Notes: generated by a model not told the origin, from the sequence alone. 60,812 nucleotides of DNA from Eubacteriales bacterium (GCA_030524745.1 JAUNGC010000024.1:1-60812); one strand, 5' to 3'. Counted from the stretch's first letter, positions 9,104-18,308 are shown. Translations and numbers: made by a program.

Positions 9104-11521
9104 TCAAATACGGCGCACCTCTCCCGTCGTGCCGTTGACAAATACCCTGTCTCCATCCTTCAACTGTGTTGTCGCGCATCCGGCGGCAAGGACCGCCGGA
9201 ATATGATATTCTCTTGCCACGATTGCGGCATGGGACAATACTCCGCCGGTATCGGAAACCACCGCCGCCGCCAAAGTAAACAGGGGCGTCCATTCCGGAT
9301 CTGTATAACGGCAGACAAGAATGTCCCCCTTTTTCAATTTGTGAAACTCAGCCGGACTTGTCACGATGCAGACTTCTCCGATGGCTTCCCCCGCGCTTCC
9401 GCTGATCCCTTTAAGACCGTCTTCATCTCCTTTGAGGGCTTCCCACTGCTGCCTGCGCCAATATTCCTCTACCGTAGGGCGCAGATTCCTGCGTCTGCCG
9501 ATCAAATCGAGTTCCTCCGAAAGCAAGGCGCCCCGTTTCATGGCAGTTTGCAGTTCATCCCAGAAAAGATATAAAAGTTCCTGCGTTGTCACCCCGAACA
9601 GTTCCGCCGTGCGCTTTAAAATTTTTCTGCAGGCAAAAAAGAAGGTTTCCCACAGGTACTGCGTTTCTTCCCGGAACACATGATAAAACCGGTAATATTC
9701 CACCCGCCGCAAAACTTCTCTTTTTTGTTTTTCCTTCAGTCCGGCTGTCATTTTCCCAAGAAGGTCCTGATGATACGCCTCCCCTTCCGCAAGGGACATT
9801 TCCTTCTCCCTCTCTGATGACAAAAGGGGCTTTACCACCTGTAAAAACCGGTCCTTATCCTCTTCCCATGCCCGCCCTCTGAAGCAATAACAATTGAAAT
9901 CGGATTTATAACCATGTTTTCCGAAAAACTCCCCAAACCACTCCCGGGTTTTCGGAAACTGTTCCGTGATCTCCTCATAGCTTTTCCCCGAAAGTACGGC
10001 ATCCTTTATGGGATGGTCCGATTTGATTTTCTCCGCCAAAGCCGCCAGATCCCGGTTGATATCAGCGGTTTTATAAGATAATCCCGACAGCAGATTATAG
10101 GCCGTAAGATTTTCGTCCGTCCTTTTCAAATATTTCTCAAGTTCCCGGTTCATCATAAATCCCGGAAAAACCGCATCGTAAAACCTGGCGTAAGCCGTAT
10201 CGGTAATCAATTGACGCAGCTTCGTGAGCGCATCCAGGCATTCCGGCATCTCCATATGAGAACAGTCCAATCCGGCAAACCTGTCCGCTTTTGGTTTGGC
10301 CTCTTCCAGCGCGGCCTTTGCCTTTCTGACATTCTCCGGATGATTTTTCATGTCCTTCAGCATGGCGGGAAGATGCAGGATGTTCTTTCCCAATTTGATT
10401 TTCTCCGTGGGCAACGACATGAACCCGTTTCTGTCAATGCCGCAGTCATTATCCACCAAAATACCGCCCTCCGCAAAAATGACAGCCTTCTGCTTTCCGA
10501 GAATCATGGAAAAATCATAATCCAGAGGATCATAGGAAAAAGGTTCCTTTTCCAGCATAAACAACAGCGCCGCTTTCATTTTTTTGTTGACCGGCCGGAT
10601 GGGCGGCATCAACGCTTCCTCAAAAGCCTTCTCCGCTTTCGCTGTAATTGCTCTGGCCTGCAGGATGTAAAGCTCGTTTCCCGCAAACGCCCATTCTATA
10701 TCCATGGGTGCCTGATAGTGGGCTTCAATTTCTGCGCCTTTTCTCACCAGTTTTCTGATCTGATCCGGCGAAAGCGACAGTCTGCTTCTGTCTTTTGCCT
10801 CCACCGGCACTGTCACAGTCCGCTTTTCCCCGTAAATCACTTTGGTTTCCTTCGTGCCAACCACCTGCTTTATGACCTGTCCGTCTCTTGAACAGACCAG
10901 TTCATCCGGGCTGACCGCCCCCAAAACCACAGATTCTCCAAGCCCATAGGACGCATTGATCAGCATTTCGGACTTTTCCCCGGTCGACGGATTCTGTGTA
11001 AAAAGCACTCCGGCGACCTCGCTTTCCACCATGCGCTGAATCACCACTGCCAATGCCACAGGCTGTGAATCGTATCCCTTTTCCTTCCGATAGCTGACCG
11101 CCCGCTCTCCCCACAGAGAAGCATAGCAGGCTTTGATGCAGTCCAGGAGCATATCCTCTCCCTGTACATTCAGAAAAGTCTCCTGCTGTCCTGCAAAGCT
11201 GGCGTCTTCAAGATCCTCCACCGTTGCAGAGGAGCGCACCGCAACCCTGGCCCCTTCTCCCATACTTCGATAAAACTCCAGTATTTCCGCTTTCACATCT
11301 TCGGGAATATCGGCCGCACAGATTGCAGCGCGGATTTGACCGGGCCTGCCGGAAACGTCAATCCCATTGTGCTTCATGAACCGCCGGTATGCCTGCGCCG
11401 TCAATACCGCTCCCGGCGGAACCGGAATGCCTGCTCCTGTCATTTCTCCAAGGTTCGCCCCTTTGCCGCCCGCCGTCTCAAGATCCTTTTTGCCGATATT
11501 TTGAAATGTCTGAATATACAT
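9104..11521 (-). CDS. PEP-synthase / rifampin-phosphotransferase-like dikinase
   Basis: 805 residues with an N-terminal ATP-grasp PEP/pyruvate-binding domain (GGKGANLGEMTGAGIPVPPG near residue 20; RSSATVEDLEDASFAGQQ near 117; QARAITAK near 290), a long helical middle region (about 300-690) and a C-terminal swivelling phosphohistidine domain (GGVLSHAAIVARE, His764). There is no C-terminal TIM barrel, so it is not a canonical PEP synthase. The order ATP-grasp, variable substrate domain, His domain is that of rifampin phosphotransferase and the Bacillus YvkC type. Expected chemistry: ATP + H2O + acceptor gives AMP + Pi + phospho-acceptor. The acceptor is unknown. GGAGG lies 6 bases before the ATG. 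It follows the tetR-type gene by 12 bases. Confidence 0.85.
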   Translation of the reverse strand: MYIQTFQNIGKKDLETAGGKGANLGEMTGAGIPVPPGAVLTAQAYRRFMKHNGIDVSGRPGQIRAAICAADIPEDVKAEILEFYRSMGEGARVAVRSSATVEDLEDASFAGQQETFLNVQGEDMLLDCIKACYASLWGERAVSYRKEKGYDSQPVALAVVIQRMVESEVAGVLFTQNPSTGEKSEMLINASYGLGESVVLGAVSPDELVCSRDGQVIKQVVGTKETKVIYGEKRTVTVPVEAKDRSRLSLSPDQIRKLVRKGAEIEAHYQAPMDIEWAFAGNELYILQARAITAKAEKAFEEALMPPIRPVNKKMKAALLFMLEKEPFSYDPLDYDFSMILGKQKAVIFAEGGILVDNDCGIDRNGFMSLPTEKIKLGKNILHLPAMLKDMKNHPENVRKAKAALEEAKPKADRFAGLDCSHMEMPECLDALTKLRQLITDTAYARFYDAVFPGFMMNRELEKYLKRTDENLTAYNLLSGLSYKTADINRDLAALAEKIKSDHPIKDAVLSGKSYEEITEQFPKTREWFGEFFGKHGYKSDFNCYCFRGRAWEEDKDRFLQVVKPLLSSEREKEMSLAEGEAYHQDLLGKMTAGLKEKQKREVLRRVEYYRFYHVFREETQYLWETFFFACRKILKRTAELFGVTTQELLYLFWDELQTAMKRGALLSEELDLIGRRRNLRPTVEEYWRRQQWEALKGDEDGLKGISGSAGEAIGEVCIVTSPAEFHKLKKGDILVCRYTDPEWTPLFTLAAAVVSDTGGVLSHAAIVAREYHIPAVLAAGCATTQLKDGDRVFVNGTTGEVRRI

Positions 11522-11533
11522 CTGGAACCTCCG

Positions 11534-12160
11534 TCAGGATTGAAAAGTGCCTGTCACCTGAAAATAGCGTGCTGTATTTTCATATACAAACGCATAATAA
11601 ATCTCCGGAAAATACTGCTTTCCGATAATTTCCTCATTCATGAACAAAACTGCTGCCGCTTTCATAAAAGCGCGCAATCCTCCGGTATCCACCGTCACCG
11701 TCAGACCATGCGCTTTCCACCAGTCAATCAGCCGGATCAGCAGTTCTTTGATTACCCGGACGCTGTTCTGTTCCAGATTATCGCAATCGCCAAGCAGGAT
11801 GTTAACCGAATCGCTGATCAGATTGTTAAAAACCAGATTATCCTTCAGGCGGATTCCCGTCGCGTACATTCTCTCTGCCAGAAAATGGACCGGATCCTGC
11901 ATTTCCTCTTTGTACTGCTCCATGGGACTGTCCATAAACGCTTTTATTTTCTCTGTTATTCTTCTGTTCACACAGTCTATCAGCAGCGCTTCCTTGTTCT
12001 CATAAAAAGTATAGAAGCCTCCCTGCGCAATTCCCACAGCCTGTGTCAACTCCCGGACAGATACCTTTTTCAGCCCTTTTTCTTTAAACTGCTTCAAACC
12101 CTCGTCCTGAAGTCTTCTGCGGATCGCTTCTTTCTCCTCTTCCGTAAACGCCTTTCCCAT
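11534..12160 (-). CDS. TetR/AcrR family repressor
   Basis: 208 residues with an N-terminal TetR helix-turn-helix at about 10-56 (VSVRELTQAVGIAQGGFYTF, then YENKEAL) and an all-helical ligand domain. The start ATG follows AGGTGG. It is the first gene of an operon with the dikinase. The promoter carries a near-consensus -35/-10 pair and a perfect palindrome over the -35, so autorepression of both genes, relieved by a small ligand, is the likely mode. The ligand may be the dikinase substrate; that is inference. Confidence 0.9.
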   Translation of the reverse strand: MGKAFTEEEKEAIRRRLQDEGLKQFKEKGLKKVSVRELTQAVGIAQGGFYTFYENKEALLIDCVNRRITEKIKAFMDSPMEQYKEEMQDPVHFLAERMYATGIRLKDNLVFNNLISDSVNILLGDCDNLEQNSVRVIKELLIRLIDWWKAHGLTVTVDTGGLRAFMKAAAVLFMNEEIIGKQYFPEIYYAFVYENTARYFQVTGTFQS

Positions 12161-12198
12161 ATGACCACCTATGAATTTTTTTCTTTTTATTCACAGCT

Positions 12199-12227
12199 AT
12201 TGTACGACACATTTTTTTCTATGTCAA
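12199..12227 (-). promoter_or_regulatory. Sigma-A promoter of the tetR-dikinase operon
   Basis: On the minus strand, -35 TTGACA (12227-12222) and -10 TACAAT (12204-12199) are separated by exactly 17 bases. This is one of the best promoters in the window and lies about 40 bases before the TetR start codon. Confidence 0.85.
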
Positions 12228-12246
12228 TAGGCTCTTATTGACATAG
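12219..12246. promoter_or_regulatory. Palindromic operator over the -35 box
   Basis: CTATGTCAATA (12219-12229) and TATTGACATAG (12236-12246) form a perfect 11-base inverted repeat with a 6-base spacer. One arm contains the -35 hexamer of the tetR promoter. Size and position fit an autoregulatory TetR operator. Confidence 0.8.
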
Positions 12247-12250
12247 GCAC

Positions 12251-12802
12251 CTATCGCTGAGAGCACCCTTTTCTCACCATTTCCAGTTCCTCTAAAACAA
12301 TGCAGTTAGGGATTCGGTTTTCCTCCACCTGCTTCACACAGTCCTCAAACGCAAACCACCGCACTTCGGAAACCTCTTCTTTTTGCAGCACAAATTCTTC
12401 CGGTTCCCTGTCCAGCCAAAGCGCATAGACATTGCTCACCTGATTGTCATGAAACTCCCTGCCGTGAAAAATCCGATCGAACGCAAATATCCGCTGCCCG
12501 CAATAGATAAGCTGCTCCGGCTCTGCATCGCAGCCCAGTTCTTCCTTCAGTTCCCGGATTGCAGAAGGAATGAAATCCACCCCGGCGGGAATATGCCCTG
12601 CGCTGGATATATCGTAACAGCCGGGATAGGAATCCTTCTCTTCGCTCCGTTTCTGCAATAAAATCTGCAGTTCCCCCTCTTTTTCCCGTACGATCCAGAC
12701 ATGGGAACTCCTGTGCCGGATTCCTTCCGCATGTGCGGTTTCCCGATCTACCGTCTTCCCAGTGGGATTTCCCTTTTCGTCAACAATGTCTAAAAGTTCC
12801 AT
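12251..12802 (-). CDS. Nudix hydrolase (YfcD / IPP-isomerase-like)
   Basis: 183 residues. The Nudix box is present as GHIPAG...SAIRELKEELGC, with the catalytic REUxEExGU core intact; the Glu usually eight residues before the Arg is Val (an Asp follows). The opening MELLDIVDEKGNPTGKTVDR and the HxSSHVWIV segment are typical of the Nudix subfamily that includes YfcD and IPP-isomerase-like proteins. It probably hydrolyses a nucleoside diphosphate derivative; the substrate cannot be told. AAGGCGG lies 6 bases before the ATG. The palindromic operator of the tetR operon begins just downstream of its stop codon. Confidence 0.85.
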   Translation of the reverse strand: MELLDIVDEKGNPTGKTVDRETAHAEGIRHRSSHVWIVREKEGELQILLQKRSEEKDSYPGCYDISSAGHIPAGVDFIPSAIRELKEELGCDAEPEQLIYCGQRIFAFDRIFHGREFHDNQVSNVYALWLDREPEEFVLQKEEVSEVRWFAFEDCVKQVEENRIPNCIVLEELEMVRKGCSQR

Positions 12803-13130
12803 GTTAAGCCGCCTTTCCGAACGCGCTATCCGCTGTTATCATGATCGAGTATAGCACATTTGAAAAGATTCCGCCACCGACGTTCCCGCCGACTATAAGG
12901 GATACGTTCGGCACAAAGTCAAGCGTTTCACTTTTTTCCGGAAAATAATTGTATTTTTCATCCGGCTGTGCTACATTAACCGTATCAGACTCAATATTCA
13001 TGTGCATTCGCAGCACAGAATTGAACGACAATTCTGCACAGATGATCGGTTATATTGATAATCCGTTTTTCTGTATCATCGGCGGCATTTTCGCCGGAAA
13101 CTCCACATTTTAAATGATGACCATAAATGC
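12803..13130. other. Intergenic region between Nudix and Rpn genes
   Basis: No secure gene. An extended -10 element (TGCTATACT, hexamer at 12853-12848, minus strand) probably starts the Nudix transcript. A perfect 8-base hairpin, CAGAATTG/CAATTCTG, lies at 13016-13036. An open frame of 75 codons on the minus strand (13031-12804) ends one base before the Nudix start, but has no clear ribosome binding site or family match. Confidence 0.4.
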
Positions 13131-13159
13131 TTGTTATCGCTTGCCATTTTGGTTATAAT
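13131..13159 (+). promoter_or_regulatory. Promoter of the first Rpn-family gene
   Basis: -35 TTGTTA (13131-13136), 17-base spacer, -10 TATAAT (13154-13159). An AAGAAGG ribosome binding site follows at 13164-13170. Confidence 0.75.
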
Positions 13160-13175
13160 CAGAAAGAAGGTACCC

Positions 13176-14180
13176 ATGAAGAAATGCAAAGCTAAAAGAA
13201 ACAATGCAGGGAAAAGCATGGCGACGAGAAAGGCTGGTCATTCCCTTCAAAGTCGCCGCCAGCCTACAGTCAACCGGAATCATAAAGACCGTTTATTTCG
13301 TTTGATATTCTCAGAAAAGAAAAATCTTCTGCAGCTTTACAACGCTATACGCGGAAGCAATTATGATAACCCCGATGACCTGACCATCACAACGAACGAG
13401 GATGTCATTTATCTGGGAATGAAAAATGACGTTTCATTCCTTATCGACGATGTCCTGAACCTTTATGAACATCAGGCAAGTTTTAATCCGAACATGGGCC
13501 TGCGGGGATTTTTATATTTGGCAGATTCCTTCCGTAAGTATATAGAATCCAATAGAATCTATATATATGGCAGCAAAGCGGTCAAGCTTCCCGTTCCACA
13601 ATATGTAGTCTTTTACAACGGCACAAAAGAGGAACCGGACAAGCTGGAAATCCGGCTATCTGATCTATTTGACAAGACCGCTGAAATCCAACCTTGCATT
13701 GAGGTAACTGCCATTATGCTCAATATCAACCGGGGACATAACCGCGCATTAATGGACAAATGCAGCATCTTATGGGAATATGCGGAGTTTATTGGACGGA
13801 TTCGGGAAAATCAGGTAAATTTATCGTTAGAGAACGCTGTCAATGAAGCAATTGAAAGCAGTATTCGGGACGGCATTCTCGCAGGGTTTTTAAAAGCCCA
13901 CCGCGCGGAGGTAATTGAAGTGGTTTTAACAGAATATGATGAAAAGGGATATATTGAATATGAAAAGCAACTGAGCCGTGAAGAAGGGGAACTAAGCAAA
14001 CTGGTTCAACTGGTTTGTAAAAAGCTATCCAAAGGCAAGTCTCCCGTACAGATTGCTGAAGATCTGGAAGAGAATTTGAAAACCGTAACCAGAATCTGCG
14101 ACGTTGCATGCCCCTTTGCGCCCAATTATGACTGCGATCAAATTGTTTCAAAAATAATGGAACAAAACATTTTAAACTGA
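13176..14180 (+). CDS. Rpn-family PD-(D/E)XK nuclease / transposase-like protein (copy 1)
   Basis: 334 residues from the ATG at 13176, which has AAGAAGG 5 bases upstream; the open frame extends to a TTG at 13131, but that TTG is the -35 box. The nuclease-like core is at about residues 35-180: MKNDVSFL, then LNLYEHQASFNPNM, giving the D...E-x-Q pattern of the recombination-promoting nuclease (Rpn, transposase_31/PDDEXK_2) family. The C-terminal about 100 residues are helical, and the last part (KSPVQIAEDLEENLKTV) looks like a small DNA-binding or adaptor segment. Closely related in its core to the protein at 59.6 kb. The 3' end overlaps the convergent DUF3781 gene by 9 bases. Confidence 0.82.
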   Translation: MKKCKAKRNNAGKSMATRKAGHSLQSRRQPTVNRNHKDRLFRLIFSEKKNLLQLYNAIRGSNYDNPDDLTITTNEDVIYLGMKNDVSFLIDDVLNLYEHQASFNPNMGLRGFLYLADSFRKYIESNRIYIYGSKAVKLPVPQYVVFYNGTKEEPDKLEIRLSDLFDKTAEIQPCIEVTAIMLNINRGHNRALMDKCSILWEYAEFIGRIRENQVNLSLENAVNEAIESSIRDGILAGFLKAHRAEVIEVVLTEYDEKGYIEYEKQLSREEGELSKLVQLVCKKLSKGKSPVQIAEDLEENLKTVTRICDVACPFAPNYDCDQIVSKIMEQNILN

Positions 14181-14435
14181 ACGCAGATGTGCCGTAATGA
14201 TCGTATAACTGTAAGCATTAACCGTAATCACGCAGCCATCTGCAGTTACGTACCAGTTTTTTCCTTTCCTGTTTATCAGCGCGCCGGGACTTTGTATCTT
14301 TTCCCGGCACCAGCCGATAACGTCTTCTGTTTCTAAAGAGAGATTTCTCCTGATCCGCCCGATTCCCAGTTCTGTGGAATGCAGTTTATCCAGATTTTGC
14401 AGTAACTCATTCCCCTCGCTTTTTCTGATTTCCAT
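14172..14435 (-). CDS. DUF3781 family protein
   Basis: 87 residues from the ATG at 14435 (GAAGGGGAAG site upstream). It carries the family pattern as I know it: LHSTELGIGRIRRNL, then RKGKNWYVTADG and a C-terminal ITVNAYSYTIITAH. Small soluble protein of unknown function. Its end overlaps the end of the convergent Rpn gene by 9 bases. Confidence 0.8.
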   Translation of the reverse strand: MEIRKSEGNELLQNLDKLHSTELGIGRIRRNLSLETEDVIGWCREKIQSPGALINRKGKNWYVTADGCVITVNAYSYTIITAHLRSV

Positions 14436-14514
14436 ATTGCTTCCCCTTCGTGGCGTCCATAATTGCCATGCACTTTTTTTGCTCGGACAGCCGTTATCCA
14501 TTCTGCGCCTGCCC

Positions 14515-16056
14515 TCACAGCAGCGGCGCAAACAGCCGCAGAATGCACTGCCAGATCCGCAGCGCCGCCGGTCTGCCGCTCTTATACTGTTCCGTCACTT
14601 CCCTGCACACCGGAAAGGTCCGGTCAAAATCCGCTTTTACGTCCCGCACCGCCTCACAGTCATAAAGCAGAACGCCGTTTTCAAAATGGAGATACAGGCT
14701 GCGGTAGTCCAGATTGATGGTTCCCACAGTCGCCACCGCGTCATCGCTCACACACTGCTTCGCGTGCAAAAATCCCGGCGTATATTCATAGATGCGCACC
14801 CCGTTTCTGACAAGTCCCGCATAATAAGAACGCGTCATCCCATAAACCACTTTTTTATCCGGAATGCCCGGCGTGATAATGCGCACATCCACGCCTCTCT
14901 TCGCCGCCAGGCCCAGTTCCCGGTTCATCTCATCGGTGATGATGAGATAAGGGGTTGTGAAATACACATATCTCCTGGCGTTTTTGATGACGTTCATATA
15001 GACGTTCTCTCCGGTCTGTTCATCATCCAGAGGGCTGTCCGCATAAGGCGCGGCAAATCCTTTTTCTTTTGCCTGATAAGAGACAGCCGGAAAATATTTT
15101 TCATAATCCGTATCCGTTTTTTTGATCGCATTCCACATTTCCAGAAACATGACCGTCAGGCTGCGCACCGCGTCTCCGGTCAGCTTCACGCCGGTATCCT
15201 TCCATTGCCCGTAGGGATGCGTCAGATTGAAATATTCATTGGCCAGATTGTATCCTCCGGTAAATCCGACTCTTCCGTCAATCACCGTAATTTTTCTGTG
15301 GTCGCGGTTATTCATGAACATATTCAGCACCGGAATCAGCGGATTGAATACCCGGCACAGGATTCCTTCCGCTTCCATCCGCTTGACGAAGTCGTTATTG
15401 ATGAAACCGATGCTGCCGATATCGTCATAAAACAGGCGTACCTCTACCCCCTGTTTCGCTTTTTCCGCGAGAATTTCCTTCAATCCCCGAAAAGCTTCCG
15501 CGTCTTCAATCGCATGATATTCCATGAAGATAAATTTTTCCGCTTTGCGCAGTTCTTCCTTCTGCGCTTCCAGCCCTTCCACCGCCTCGCTGTAATAGAC
15601 CACATCCGTGTTCTGATAAAAAGGATATTTCCCGTAATCCCGGATATAACGCATCTGGTTGGCAACCGCCAGATCTTTGTCTTCCAGCCGCGCTGCAACT
15701 GCCGGATCCTGCACGAGCTTATCCGCCAGTTCGGCGTCGATCCTTTCAAACCGCTTCTGCATTCCCCTGGTCACCTTGGAATGACCGACCAGCAGATACA
15801 GACATACGCCCATCACCGGAAACACCAGGATGACCATGATCCACGGCATCTTAAACGCCGCATTGGTGCGCTCCCCATAGAGTTTCAGCACTACGATCAG
15901 CGCAAGGATGCTGGTCAGCAGAGAAATCCAGGTGGAATACGCATTCAGTTTTATAAGCAGGAACAAAATCCATGCCATCTGCAGCAGTACGGAAACCGCC
16001 ACAAAGGCCAATCTTCCAATGCTGTTTTTTACCGACGTTTTTTCTTCTGTACGCAT
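14515..16056 (-). CDS. cls: Cardiolipin synthase
   Basis: 513 residues, membrane-bound phospholipase D superfamily enzyme that condenses two phosphatidylglycerols into cardiolipin and glycerol. Two N-terminal membrane helices (about 15-38 and 42-62) plus a third hydrophobic stretch near 72-91 precede two HKD motifs: His253-x-Lys255-x4-Asp260 (HRKITVID) and His431-x-Lys433-x4-Asp438 (HAKQCVSD). Both are complete. It starts 24 bases after the stop of the AlkZ-like gene and is probably co-transcribed with it, although its ribosome binding site (AAGGAAGG) is unusually far upstream. Confidence 0.93.
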   Translation of the reverse strand: MRTEEKTSVKNSIGRLAFVAVSVLLQMAWILFLLIKLNAYSTWISLLTSILALIVVLKLYGERTNAAFKMPWIMVILVFPVMGVCLYLLVGHSKVTRGMQKRFERIDAELADKLVQDPAVAARLEDKDLAVANQMRYIRDYGKYPFYQNTDVVYYSEAVEGLEAQKEELRKAEKFIFMEYHAIEDAEAFRGLKEILAEKAKQGVEVRLFYDDIGSIGFINNDFVKRMEAEGILCRVFNPLIPVLNMFMNNRDHRKITVIDGRVGFTGGYNLANEYFNLTHPYGQWKDTGVKLTGDAVRSLTVMFLEMWNAIKKTDTDYEKYFPAVSYQAKEKGFAAPYADSPLDDEQTGENVYMNVIKNARRYVYFTTPYLIITDEMNRELGLAAKRGVDVRIITPGIPDKKVVYGMTRSYYAGLVRNGVRIYEYTPGFLHAKQCVSDDAVATVGTINLDYRSLYLHFENGVLLYDCEAVRDVKADFDRTFPVCREVTEQYKSGRPAALRIWQCILRLFAPLL

Positions 16057-16079
16057 AAATTTCTTACAAAAACCCTTCC

Positions 16080-17150
16080 TTACGGCAATTTTTCTTTATT
16101 CTCCGCGCAATGCGCAAACGGTATTTCACCCTCGTTCTCCCGTTTTCCGTTCACTTCCCGCACCGCTTCCCATATTTCTTCCCGGCGAAGCTGCATTTGG
16201 GCTTCCGGCAGATCGACCCGGATCTCATGCAGATCATACGGCCCGTAGCGGAAATGTCCCATCACGGCTCCCCGGATCTGTCCGTCGATCAGCAAATACT
16301 GCATGACCTCAGAGCCTTTCTCTTTTCCTTTATATTCTTCCTTAAGATGCCACTCGTCGATCCTCACCAGCGGGTCATTCCGGTGCAGCGCTAAAATTCC
16401 CTTCATCGGTTCGAAATCCGCGCCCTGAAGGATTTCTTTGTCTTCCGGTAAAAGCCACCCGTTCTGCCAGCTAACCAGCTTTTCTTCCTGCGCCAGCTTT
16501 TCCAGCGCGGCTTTTACATCTTTCTTCGGCAGTCCCAGAAAGTGCCGGGCGTTTTCCGTATTTAAATATACAAAACGGTAGAACAGCCTCGGCAGCACGC
16601 ATTCCAGCGCCTGCTGACGCGTATACCGGTTCAGATCCGCTTCCGGAAACATCTCTTCAAACAAATACCAGCCACGGTCCCATTCCCCGTCGTTCTGGTC
16701 CTCAAATACCAGAAAAGATTCCTGCAGGCGGTGCAGGGCAGGGGTGATCTGCTTGACCAAAAGCCCTGTCATCTCCTTCATCACTTCGATATTCATGGGG
16801 CCTTCCCGCTCAATCAGATGCAGCAAAAGATCGCTGTACGGAGCCGGCCGGTAAGGCTTTTGATACAGGCAGGCGAACAGTTCCATCATCCGCGCTTCTA
16901 CAAATCCAATATTTCCATTCTGAAACCGCCCCTTTACAAGTTCCCGCTTCAACTGGCGTTTTCCGTTCAAAGCCACATCGTCAAAATCCGTGCGGTACAC
17001 CAGACAGGGCGGCTGTCCGAATCCATGCCAGTGAACGTTCAGTCCCGGCGACAGATCCCTGTATAATTGTTCATATTCTGTTTGATCCGCATGATGTTTC
17101 AGACACTGCCGCTGCATCCGCAGCGCAATTATATTTTCCCAATTGAGCAT
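16080..17150 (-). CDS. AlkZ-related winged-helix protein (HTH_42-like)
   Basis: 356 residues from the ATG at 17150, chosen because GGAGG lies 8 bases upstream; an in-frame ATG 15 bases earlier overlaps that site. The opening NWENIIALRMQRQCL and the following layout (HGFGQPPCLVYRTDF, then winged-helix-like repeats) resemble the AlkZ/YcaQ DNA glycosylase superfamily, which removes alkylated or crosslinked bases. I cannot confirm the catalytic QxQ/QxD motif, so call it AlkZ-related rather than a proven glycosylase. Probably in an operon with cls. Confidence 0.6.
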   Translation of the reverse strand: MLNWENIIALRMQRQCLKHHADQTEYEQLYRDLSPGLNVHWHGFGQPPCLVYRTDFDDVALNGKRQLKRELVKGRFQNGNIGFVEARMMELFACLYQKPYRPAPYSDLLLHLIEREGPMNIEVMKEMTGLLVKQITPALHRLQESFLVFEDQNDGEWDRGWYLFEEMFPEADLNRYTRQQALECVLPRLFYRFVYLNTENARHFLGLPKKDVKAALEKLAQEEKLVSWQNGWLLPEDKEILQGADFEPMKGILALHRNDPLVRIDEWHLKEEYKGKEKGSEVMQYLLIDGQIRGAVMGHFRYGPYDLHEIRVDLPEAQMQLRREEIWEAVREVNGKRENEGEIPFAHCAENKEKLP

Positions 17151-17474
17151 TCCCGTTTCCTCCATTTCTTTTCAATATAACAGAGAAAACATGACAACAG
17201 TCCGTCATGTTCTTTGCCGGACCGGAAATGCTCTCCTATCATTTTATCAGTATAACATAAAAAAACTCCCCGTAAAAGGGAGGATGCCAGACAACCTGCT
17301 GTTGCCTGGCATTTTATTATGAAAAAGCTATTTAAAAAGTTTGAGTAATTGTCTTATTTTTATTTTCTGCTCTTGCTGTATCTTATGGTTTAAGTATAGA
17401 AAAAGAAAGTGTCTAAAGCATGATCCGGGAAAAAACTTTCCGTTAAAGAAATATGAACAAACTATGAACGCGCG
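17151..17474. other. Intergenic region with two hairpins
   Basis: Between the DedA and AlkZ-like genes (both on the minus strand). Besides the terminator at 17259-17282 there is a second inverted repeat, ATGCCAG (17284-17290) with CTGGCAT (17306-17312). The remainder is AT-rich with no gene recognised. Confidence 0.5.
17259..17282 (-). terminator. Intrinsic terminator downstream of the DedA gene
   Basis: On the minus strand, CTCCC (17282-17278) pairs with GGGAG (17270-17266), followed by seven T residues (17265-17259). It lies about 190 bases past the DedA stop codon. Confidence 0.7.
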
Positions 17475-18116
17475 TCAGTGACGGTTTCTTTGCCTTTTTC
17501 GGCTTTGTGATGCCACCCTTTTTCCGATTATGCGTATAATCCAAAAAGCAATTCCCACCCACAATAGCAGTTTCGTCACCTGGGAATACCCCGAAAGCCA
17601 CTCCTGTACGATTCCCCAGGACGCGCCCAGCGCCGCTCCCAACGAAACCAGTAATAAATTCCAGGCCGTGCTCCCTGCCACCGTATAAACAAAAAATGTT
17701 GTCAGTTCCATTCCCGCCATTCCTGCCGGAATGGAAACCAGGCTGCGGATGATCGGCACGCACCGCCCGAACAGTACGGCCTTCCTTCCCTTTTTTTCAA
17801 ACCAGACGACTGTTTTCTGCACATCTTCCTTTTTAAATCCCAGTATTTTACACACCTTCGTGTTGAGCGCCCGTTCCAGTTTCTGCATTGTAAAGCAGGC
17901 GCCAAGCCTGTAAAGAATCAGCGCTCCCACCGTGGAACCGATCGTGGAGAAAAAGATAACGCCCCAGACGCTCATATTGGTATAGGTGGTCATAAATCCG
18001 CCGAAGGGCAGAATGATCTCCGACGGAATCGGCGGAAACAGATTTTCCACCGTAATCAGAAAACAGATTCCCATATAGCCGAAACGGTTCATGACTTCTA
18101 CCACAAATTCCTGCAC
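17475..18116 (-). CDS. DedA family membrane protein
   Basis: 213 residues, polytopic. Family hallmarks are present: ENLFPPIPSEIILPFGG near residue 24 (acidic residue and PPxPSE re-entrant loop) and FGRCVPIIRSLVSIPAG near residue 115. DedA proteins are lipid scramblases/flippases linked to undecaprenyl-phosphate or phosphatidylethanolamine recycling and membrane potential. The C-terminus is basic (SRKRQRNRH). Apparently a single gene. Confidence 0.9.
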   Translation of the reverse strand: MQEFVVEVMNRFGYMGICFLITVENLFPPIPSEIILPFGGFMTTYTNMSVWGVIFFSTIGSTVGALILYRLGACFTMQKLERALNTKVCKILGFKKEDVQKTVVWFEKKGRKAVLFGRCVPIIRSLVSIPAGMAGMELTTFFVYTVAGSTAWNLLLVSLGAALGASWGIVQEWLSGYSQVTKLLLWVGIAFWIIRIIGKRVASQSRKRQRNRH

Positions 18117-18216
18117 GCTGCCATTCCCCTTTTTACGTTTTCATAAGCATTCTATTCCCGGAATTCCATTTCCATGCATCGCTGTCCGCCGTTCGATCAG
18201 CTTGAAAATGAGACGT

Positions 18217-18250
18217 AAAAAGGACCTCCCCTGACGGAAAGATCCTTTTT
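18217..18250. terminator. Bidirectional intrinsic terminator after the aldolase gene
   Basis: AAAAAGGA (18217-18224) pairs with TCCTTTTT (18243-18250), A-rich on one side and T-rich on the other. It is positioned to end the aldolase transcript, which runs on the minus strand. Confidence 0.7.
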
Positions 18251-18308
18251 CCTGTTTGTATTTATCTGCAGTCATTTGTACTGCACAAATGCGTTTTTTC
18301 CCGGATCA

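Noticed and set aside
12804-13031. 75-codon frame upstream of the Nudix gene
   Set aside because: No family match or ribosome binding site, and a probable extended -10 of the Nudix gene lies within it; at most a gene remnant.
14374-16248. Open frame of 624 codons opposite cardiolipin synthase
   Set aside because: Long, but composition (His/Arg/Ile-rich) is a reverse-frame artefact of the cls codons, and cls motifs are complete on the other strand.
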